This document shows positions 57,243-64,000 of a stretch of 64,000 nt of DNA, piece by piece. Under the pieces are notes generated by a model. That model saw only the letters and a program-made list of their open reading frames with translations. It was not told where the DNA came from and made no database searches. The stretch comes from Viola odorata (taxonomy: Eukaryota; Streptophyta; Magnoliopsida; Malpighiales; Violaceae), in assembly GCA_963691705.1 (NCBI GenBank), contig OY829539.1, positions 22,490,407 through 22,554,406 of the forward strand. The letters are read 5' to 3'. Within the stretch, counting starts at the first letter, position 1. Each line of letters begins with the position of its first letter. The position numbers and the translations under genes are program-made.

Positions 57243-58796
57243 TTAATTACCAATTAGAGCCACTCCATTTGCGTACAATTCTAGAGGGCACTGTAATGTT
57301 GGTGGCAGAAGACCTAATCTTGAAAGTGACCGCTTCTTAAGATGAGGAATCTTGTATACGTTACTGCCATCACACTTCAGTATTTCTAAAATGCACGACT
57401 GCAATGTTAAGAATATATAGTTGCTCTTCTTAACTGAGAATTTTAGGTAGGCTTCCTCAACAGCAGTAATAAGGTCCACAGTGGACTTAGCACATTCTTT
57501 GGATTGCAGGGACTGTATAGCTCTGAAGAAACCTAAGTCGAGGACATTCAAGTCTGGAGAATTAGGTGGCTGGCAGACAAGTGTAACATTCAAACCACTG
57601 GCCTGTACTGCAGACAAGAACACCATGTCATCATGATGAACATGTGTCCTAGCATTGTCCTGTTGTATCAAAATCGTTTCCCCAATGCTATCTCTAGGCC
57701 ATTTACTTGCAATAGCAGGAATGATTTTGTTAATCATATATTCTCTGATGACATCCCTGGTGATATTAGTTATAGGTTTAACCTCTAACGTGCCACGAGG
57801 TCTATTTTGACTAGATCTAATAGCAGCGATGTGTTGTACCAAAGGGAATACCCCAAGCTTACCGTCAAACACGCAAACACCATTACAGTCATATCTAGGC
57901 CTAGCCACTGCAACTAAAAACATAACCTTTGGGATGAAATTAGCGTTTTTCATTGCCCGAACAGGATCGCCCTCATCTCGTGCAAGATAATATCTCTGTG
58001 ATTTTTTGGTCAACCAAAACCATTTTTCATCTATATGCACTGTATTTTCCATCCTATCAAAGGTTGGATTCAAATGCAATGTAGTTGGATCAAGACTTGA
58101 GAGGCAATACCTGATTCTGCTGTTCATGTTGTCCTGTGTCAGTAGAGGCTTAATCGAGTTTGTGTGCCGCTTGATAACTCCTCGTTTCATGTTGTTACTG
58201 ATACACTGCCTCGAGACACCAAGGTTAAATGCGATGCTCCTAATGGTGGTCCGCTGTTTCAAGGGGATTGCACTGAGCAGTTCCGAATCAAGCTGGATGC
58301 GCTTGCGGCCGCAATTTGTTGACTTCCTAGATGTATGCTCATGGTTTCCGGATTGTCTAGCGCGTCTCCAAATCCGCTGAATTGTTCTGATCCCTACGCC
58401 AAACATACCAGCAACCACTCTGGTTGATCCCTTTCTCAAAACGCCATCGTGGAATCGTTCTAGCAAACACTCATATGCATCAAGTCTTTCTGCATTAGTA
58501 AGCTCCTTCCTCAATACTAGCACAAGAAGAGGTATACAAGTCATTAAATAAGGAAACAGTACAGCATAATTATGTTTTCTAGATTGCAATGGGATTCAAT
58601 CACCTGGATTCGGAAGATCAATGCTTTCGATTTCAGCATTTCCTTCCACCAAGTTAGCTGGTTGATTGACTTCGCAATCATTCGTCCCATGGAAGGAGAC
58701 AGCAGTGGCATCGAAATCGTCTAGGCCAACTGATATGCTTGATGGAGATGCAGGAGTGTTAGGAATTTCAATGCGATTAACCACTTCCGATGCCAT
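57243..58796 (-). CDS. Plant mariner transposase (DD39D)
   Basis: Two exons: 58604-58796 (ATG at 58794-58796, MASEVVNRIE...) and 57243-58516 (stop 57243-57245). The intron 58517-58603 has GT...AG ends and joins in phase, for about 488 residues. A helix-turn-helix region (MFGVGIRTIQRIWRRARQ, SIAFNLGVSRQCISN) binds the TIRs. The catalytic triad is HIDEKWF (Asp ~227), QQDNARTH (Asp ~351) and SPDLNVLD (Asp ~391), the last two separated by 39 residues, the plant mariner hallmark. It cuts and pastes DNA at TA sites in the nucleus. No stop or frameshift seen. The start is inferred: frame reads further upstream only without an ATG. Confidence 0.92.
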
Positions 58797-59184
58797 GCCA
58801 GTGTCGGACGGTGATTCGTACACAGGGGTTTGATAAAATCAGACACTGTGCGGTGAGAAAGGGAAAGGAATTTGAACGACATCTTTCAAATTTAAAAATA
58901 AATTGAACAATTAGGATGGAGGGAAATGAATTTCGTTGGAAATTAATTCAAATTTTAGCAAAAATTTGAGCGGGATGAGAATTGCAATGGTGGGTGGATA
59001 TTGTTACTGTTGAAGGTATCGTTGGCGTACCGGAGAAGATGAAGGAAATTTGTCACAACTGTGGGTTTTTTTTGGGCTGGCCCATGAAGAGGAGACAAAA
59101 ACTTACAGCAAACAGGAGCCCGACCCCACTTTCTTAATTTTCGTGATTCAAGGGTGGGCGACATATAAAAAATGACGGAGGGAG
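58797..59184 (-). promoter_or_regulatory. Right TIR and presumed transposase promoter/leader
   Basis: 388 bp between the TIR end and the ATG. It contains no other gene, so the transposase promoter should be here; no clear TATA box was picked out. Confidence 0.4.
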
Positions 59185-59186
59185 TA

Positions 59187-59929
59187 TCTATTACAACTAA
59201 CTAAGTTAAGTCTCCAACGAAACATTCAATTATTAAAAAAATTAAAAAATTAGATAATGGAATATAATTAACTATACAGGTATGAAAACTAAAATTACTA
59301 AATACAATTTGTTAAAAATAAGTCAATTGATTATGAAGAGGTAAAAACTAATTTTAAAATTTGAATAATACTACAATTTTGTTGTTGTTGAAGAAATCAA
59401 GGTTAGAGGAAAGTTAAAGTGATGTAAAAAATTAATAATATTCCCACCGAACCGTGGAAGGTAAACAGACCTGAGCTTGAACATTAACAGACTCAGAAGT
59501 CCAAACAAAAAACCTGAAAATTAAGATAAATACATTAAAATGAAAATAAATAAAATATAAAACAATTATGTAAATACATTAAACTGAAAATAAATACATA
59601 AAAATTAAGATAAATACATTAAAATGAAAATAAATATGTGAAAATTGAGATAAATACATGAAAATTAAAATAAATACGTAAGTAATTATCTAAAAAAGTG
59701 AAACTTAAAATAAATACATAAAAAGTTAATTACACCAAAATTATAATTACATGAATGCACGGCCCGGGCCCATGGCAGCGCCACCGTGGCCTGTACCCAT
59801 GGCTGGAGCCAGGGTGCCCTTGGCACAAGCCGTGGTGCTAGGCCAGGCGGGGAGAGAGAGGCACTATCCCCCTAAAGAAGATTCTCGTCATCCACGGGAC
59901 TAGGAGCAACATACATTAATTTTTGTTGA
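59187..59929. other. AT-rich spacer with AAATACAT repeats and a GC-rich patch
   Basis: 59510-59740 is a degenerate array of AAATAAATACATAAAA-like words. 59755-59860 is abruptly GC-rich (CCATGGC, GGCCC). No gene seen. The last ten bases, TTTTTGTTGA (59920-59929), are a target-site copy. Confidence 0.5.
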
Positions 59930-60285
59930 GGGAAATAGCTTAAAGCACCCCTGTATTAAGCGCGAAAACCAGAAACCACCCCTGACCTTCAAAACTTCCA
60001 TTACACCTCCTCTGAGCTATTATTTTCGGGCCAAAAGGCCCTTCTGTCCATAATTAATTACATTTTTTTGTGAATTCTTGGAATTTTTTACAATGTTTCT
60101 TGATTTTTAGGTTAATTACATTTTTTTTAGTATTTTTACAATTTTTTTAAAATTGTAAAAATGTGCATTGAAGGGTTTTTTTGCTCGGAAACAATAGCTC
60201 AGGGGAGGTGTAAGGGACGTTTTGAAGGTTAGGGGTGGTTTCTAGTTTTCGCGCTTAGTATAGGGGTGCTTTAAGCTATTTTCCC
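59930..60285. mobile_element. Mutator-type MITE, 356 bp
   Basis: GGGAAATAGCTTAAAGCACC and inverted GGTGCTTTAAGCTATTTTCCC; long pairing continues inward. 10-bp TSD TTTTTGTTGA (59920-59929 and 60286-60295), in the Mutator size range. No ORF. Confidence 0.85.
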
Positions 60286-60295
60286 TTTTTGTTGA

Positions 60296-61310
60296 GCCTG
60301 TCGGGTACTAAATTAGTACCCCATGGTATTACATTAGTACCCGGGATACTAAATTTTATTTTTAATATAATTACATAAAATTGAAAATAAAAACATATAA
60401 ATAATTACATAAAAACAAAAATAATTACATGAAAATTACATAATAATTATTTTAATCAATTTAAAATTATAATAATTACATAAAAAATATTTTATTTACA
60501 CAAAAAATATAATTAATTACATAAAAATTACATAAAAATTATAAAAATTACATAAAACTTAGAATAATTACATAAAATTTAGAATAATTACATCAAAATT
60601 ATAATAATCACATAAATATTACATAGTAATGACGTAAATAATAATAGGTAGCAGAAAATACGGTTAGGAACGGGAACAAATCATCCAATACTAAAACTAG
60701 AGTTGAGATCGATATTTCTTTCTTTTTCCTCTTTTGTTTTATATAGATAAGTACATTTAAATGGTTATATGGAAAATAAATTTTCACAAAACTATTTTTG
60801 TTGGAGTAGTTAGGTTTAGGGATAACAATGGAAAGATAATTCAATTTTTGGGAATTAGGATGTTGAGTTGGGTGCCGAAAATAGGAGTCAGTGAGATATG
60901 AAAGGGGAGAACAAAGCCGCTGGAAATCTTCATAACATTAAAGTAAGTAGTTATGTAAAACATAATCGTACCAATACTTGGAAAAAAGTTAAGAGATGAA
61001 AAATACAGTTATATTAATTACCCACCTTTTTATCCCCTTTTCTGAAGCAGATTCATGCATAAACTTTACTGCTTGTTTATTATTGATGGAGAAAAAAGAA
61101 AAAAATAAAGAAAAAGAGGTAAAAGCTAGTATAGTTTTACACATGGAGCAAGCGCCTTGTCACTTTGTCCACTTAACAGGGGCAAAGGACCGGAGACCTA
61201 CATCCTCACTCTCTCGTGAGTCTCGTCATTCATTCGTCTCATTTATATGAAACCGTCCGCTTCTCTTGCTCCGTCATCCCTGTGCACAGATCAAAATCTG
61301 CAAATCTCAG
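60296..61310. other. AT-rich spacer and VPS13-like promoter region
   Basis: 60360-60640 is a degenerate ATTACATAAAAATT array. From about 61150 base composition becomes richer in C and resembles a promoter and 5' leader. No gene seen before 61419. Confidence 0.5.
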
Positions 61311-61311
61311 C

Positions 61312-61320
61312 AAACCCTAA
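61312..61320 (+). promoter_or_regulatory. telo-box-like motif (AAACCCTAA)
   Basis: AAACCCTAA occurs about 100 bp before the VPS13-like ATG. It is a known plant 5'-region element; here it is a motif match only. Confidence 0.4.
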
Positions 61321-61418
61321 CCAATCCCAACCCGAAATCCCGCTCCGTCACCAATGCTTCTTCTTCCATGCCGATCTTAATCAATTCTTTAACACAGCTC
61401 TCCACTTGATCAGTCACC

Positions 61419-64000
61419 ATGTTCGAAGCTCACGTAAGCTCCAATTTATGCTCCTTGAAATGCATCCTTGTTATGTTGCTTAGAAAATGACCATTAGACT
61501 CTAGTTAGTTTGCATCATTTGTGAAATTTGTGTAGCATCCTGGATATTTTTGCACCGTCTTAATGTTAACTGACTTTTGTGATGAATCCCTTTAAATGGG
61601 CCAACTCTACTATCGCTAGCACAAAATACGCTGCCATTCTCATTTGATTGCATAACTATTATGCTCTTTATGCCAATATATACTTACTGCGTGATCCGTG
61701 TATAGTTTCATATGTGAGGAAGTTTCATGGCAGTGTCATAGATGCTTTCATGAGTTTTCTTCTCTCTTTCTTTTTTATTTGTGTTGGATTCTTGCTTTCA
61801 CTAGGTTGTCTTTTTGGAGATTCTTTTATACTTACATGCATGCGGATATAATAACTTTACTTTTACCTTTTGCTTTTATAGGTTCTGCATTTGCTTTGAA
61901 TATATTTGGGCGAATATGTTCACGGGCTGTCCGCAGAGGCCTTGAGAATCAGTGTCTGGAAAGGTTTGCCTTCTCGTCTTAAATGCAACTGCCAGTACCT
62001 AATTATTTAAGCTCAGTTTGCTGCTTTGCTTCTAGATAGAGGGATTGCTCGAGCTTTTGTAGAAACATTTGTGGTTTCTGGTTCTTCATGGCTAAGATGA
62101 TATGTCATGCATTTAGTGATGAGACACTTGCATGCCAATTTTACTCTATGTTGGATGCCAACTGTTGCCTTATTCTATTCAAACCTTTTTGAGTGATTCC
62201 TTTTATTTTTGCAGGTGATATTGTTCTAAAAGATTTGAAACTGAAGGCAGAGGCGTTAAATTCACTAAAACTTCCAGTTACTGTTAAAGCTGGTTTTGTT
62301 GGTACCATTACTTTGAAGGTACCATCACTTTTTAGTTTTTTTTTTTCAAAAATAGTTTCTATAACTGCTATTTTTTAGGGAACTTTTTTCTAAGGCTGTG
62401 GTCATATGCAGTATGTGCCTGTCTAAAAATTCCCATACTGTGGAATGATTTTTTTTTAACCGACTTAAGTGATAAAAGAGTGAGTGCAGTTGGGTGGAAC
62501 CTATCTTCTAAACCTTCACAGCAGCTATAAAAAGAGAGAATATTAATCATGTATAAAATATGAGTAAGCAATCACCTTTAATTGACTGATATCTGAATGC
62601 TCCTTTACATTGTTTTTGTGAATGTTTAGTGATCCAAGCTGCAATTTGGGTTTTAGGAGATGGCTTCCAATTATGTAACTGTCTGAGTTATTTGGTTTTC
62701 TTCATTCTTTTTTATCATTCTTTTAATTTTTTAGGTTCCGTGGAAAAGTTTGGGCAAAGAACCTGTGATTGTTCTTATTGACCGGGTCTTCATTCTAGCT
62801 CATCCTGTTTCCAATGATAACATGTTTAAGAATTTTTTTTGCTTGATTTAATTAACTTATATTTTATCATTCATTGATTATGGCATTTTTGGTTGTTATA
62901 TGGGTTCTGAGGTTTTTGTGTCTATTTATTTGCTATAGGAGGAGTATCAGAGAAATTTTTTTGAAGCAAAACTTCAACAGATTCTCTCTCTCTCACTCAC
63001 TCACCCACCCCCCCACATGTATGCATGAGTGATCTCTTCGTCTTTTTTCCTCTTCCATTTCTTTTAGGGAAGAATTGTTTTTAAGTTCCATTTCTTTCTC
63101 AAAGGAGAAATTTAGGAGCTTAGTCCAGTAACGAGAATGAAATCTTTTTTTTATCTCCCTTTTCTGTTTGTACAGGAAGTAGAAGCAACCACCCTTGAAG
63201 CAACATCAAGATCAAAGTTAGGAAGTGTATGTCCTTTTGTTTCTATTATTGTCTGTTACTCAAAATTGCTTGTTCTTTAAATTTACTGTTACTGGATTAT
63301 ATGGTATTCATGCAAAAATTATTCAAATATTTGAACCTTTGAAGAGGAGTGACATTGAGTACTTGATGTGTTTGTTCTTATTGTTAGTAACGATATATTG
63401 TTTTGAACATTAATCTATTTGTTAGGCTAAAGATTCCCACAATATTACCATTTTTCTGCTGATTGAAACCGTAGCACTTACCTAGTCACTAGACTATTAT
63501 TAGTTTAACTAATAAATGATATAAGAGCATTCACAGACTACATCATCAAGAAGTAAATAGTGTTGGTAAAAGAAAGTTACTATTTCTTTATGTTTGCAAA
63601 GATGTGGAATTGATTGATTGTCAATTCTAAGAAAACATAGGAATAATTGCAATGATCAGATATGTAATTGACTTTTGACCTTTTTGCAGCCTCCTCTTGG
63701 AAATTCATGGCTTGGTTCTCTGATTGCTACTATTATTGGAAATCTTAAGATTTCAATAAGCAATGTACATGTCAGATATGAGGATTCAATCAGGTTCGTG
63801 CCCCTTTTCTCATGTTCTTTCTGGCCTCTCGTTGTGTGAATTTATACCTTTCTTTTCTCCATAGGAATTATACACTTATTGATATTTCTTAACTTTGTGC
63901 TTTCCTCCTTGGGCTTTGTAGTAATCCTGGGCATCCATTTACTTGTGGTGTTACCCTAGCCAAATTAGCAGCTTTTACAATGGATGAGCAAGGAAATGAA
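61419..64000 (+). pseudogene. VPS13-like gene, first eight exons, damaged (runs off window)
   Basis: Exons: 61419-61433 (MFEAH), 61882-61963 (VLHLL...YLGEYVHGLSAEALRISVWK), 62215-62318 (GDIVLKDLKLKAEALNSLKLP), 62735 to about 62830 (VPWKSLGKEPVIVLIDRVF), 62939-62980, 63176-63226 (EVEATTLEATSRSKLGS), 63690-63793 (GNSWLGSLIATIIGNLKISISNVHVRYED) and 63922-64000+. This is the chorein N-terminus of VPS13, which moves lipids between membranes at contact sites. Phases chain. Damage: TGA at 61897-61899 (codon 11) where an Arg codon is expected, and no GT donor after the exons ending near 62830 and at 62980. So this copy probably cannot make normal protein, though a downstream start or unseen splicing is possible. 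The rest of the gene (family ~3000-4000 residues) lies to the right. Confidence 0.85.

Larger units (their letters stand above)
54558..59184 (-). mobile_element. Mariner-like element, 4.6 kb, with two genes
   Basis: The ends CTCCCTCCGTCATTCTTTA and inverted AAAAAATGACGGAGGGAG have TA on both sides (54556-54557, 59185-59186). It contains an undamaged plant mariner transposase on the minus strand (57243-58796) and a second, convergent plus-strand gene (54802-55470). No stop or frameshift was found in the transposase, so the copy may be autonomous. Its ends match Stowaway-type MITEs, which fits the known mariner-Stowaway link. Confidence 0.93.

Noticed and set aside
59755..59860. GC-rich segment with CCATGGC palindromes as a possible CpG-type promoter
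   Set aside because: No gene starts near it; flanked by AT-rich repeats; origin unknown.

Overview
The window is nuclear DNA of a flowering plant, probably a eudicot. The evidence is plant-type LTR retrotransposons, Stowaway-, Emigrant- and Mutator-type elements, plant intron/exon structure, and recognisable pieces of plant SMC2, UGGT, F-box, Alfin-like PHD and VPS13 genes. I see no bacterial-style operon, tRNA, rRNA or CRISPR array. The species cannot be named from the sequence alone. Most of the window is mobile DNA and broken gene fragments.

Layout. (1) 1-2037: the 5' end of a minus-strand Ty3/gypsy element with a decayed gag, PBS and LTR; the rest lies left of the window. (2) 2921-28502: an intron-bearing internal fragment of an SMC2 (condensin) gene on the minus strand. 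A Ty1/copia element (4989-27684, TSD ATTAA) sits in one of its introns. The copia 5' LTR is in turn split by a 17.3-kb Ty3/gypsy, Tat/Ogre-like, gag-only element (5399-22709, TSD AGCAC) with 4.3-kb LTRs. LTR divergence fits the nesting: about 12 differences per 661 bp outside, about 5 substitutions per 4.3 kb inside. (3) 28966-29587: Emigrant-like MITE, followed by an F-box stub. (4) 30723-37241: a 6.5-kb Mutator-like element with long TIRs and a 9-bp TSD. It carries a damaged FAR1-type transposase with a C-terminal Alfin-like PHD finger and a convergent GRF zinc-finger gene. (5) 37341-43542: an internal fragment of a UGGT (EBS1-like) gene, plus strand, with three small DNA elements in its introns. 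(6) 43543-54557: AT-rich sequence with Stowaway/mariner-type, Mutator foldback and Harbinger-like elements. (7) 54558-59184: a mariner-like element with apparently undamaged TIRs, TA target site and DD39D transposase, plus a second, convergent gene for an acidic protein with two DLNxxP motifs. (8) 61419-64000: the first eight exons of a VPS13-like gene running off the right edge, with an early stop and two damaged splice donors.

How the parts relate. No metabolic pathway is visible. The mariner is the one element whose genes look undamaged, and a 1.16-kb element at 44700 shares its ends and may depend on it. The MULE and the mariner independently show the same plan: transposase at one end and a small accessory nuclear-type gene converging from the other. 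The youngest element, the gag-only Tat/Ogre-like one, carries in its LTRs an array of short hairpins whose variant copies keep base pairing by paired changes. This and the two-gene mariner are the most unusual features here.
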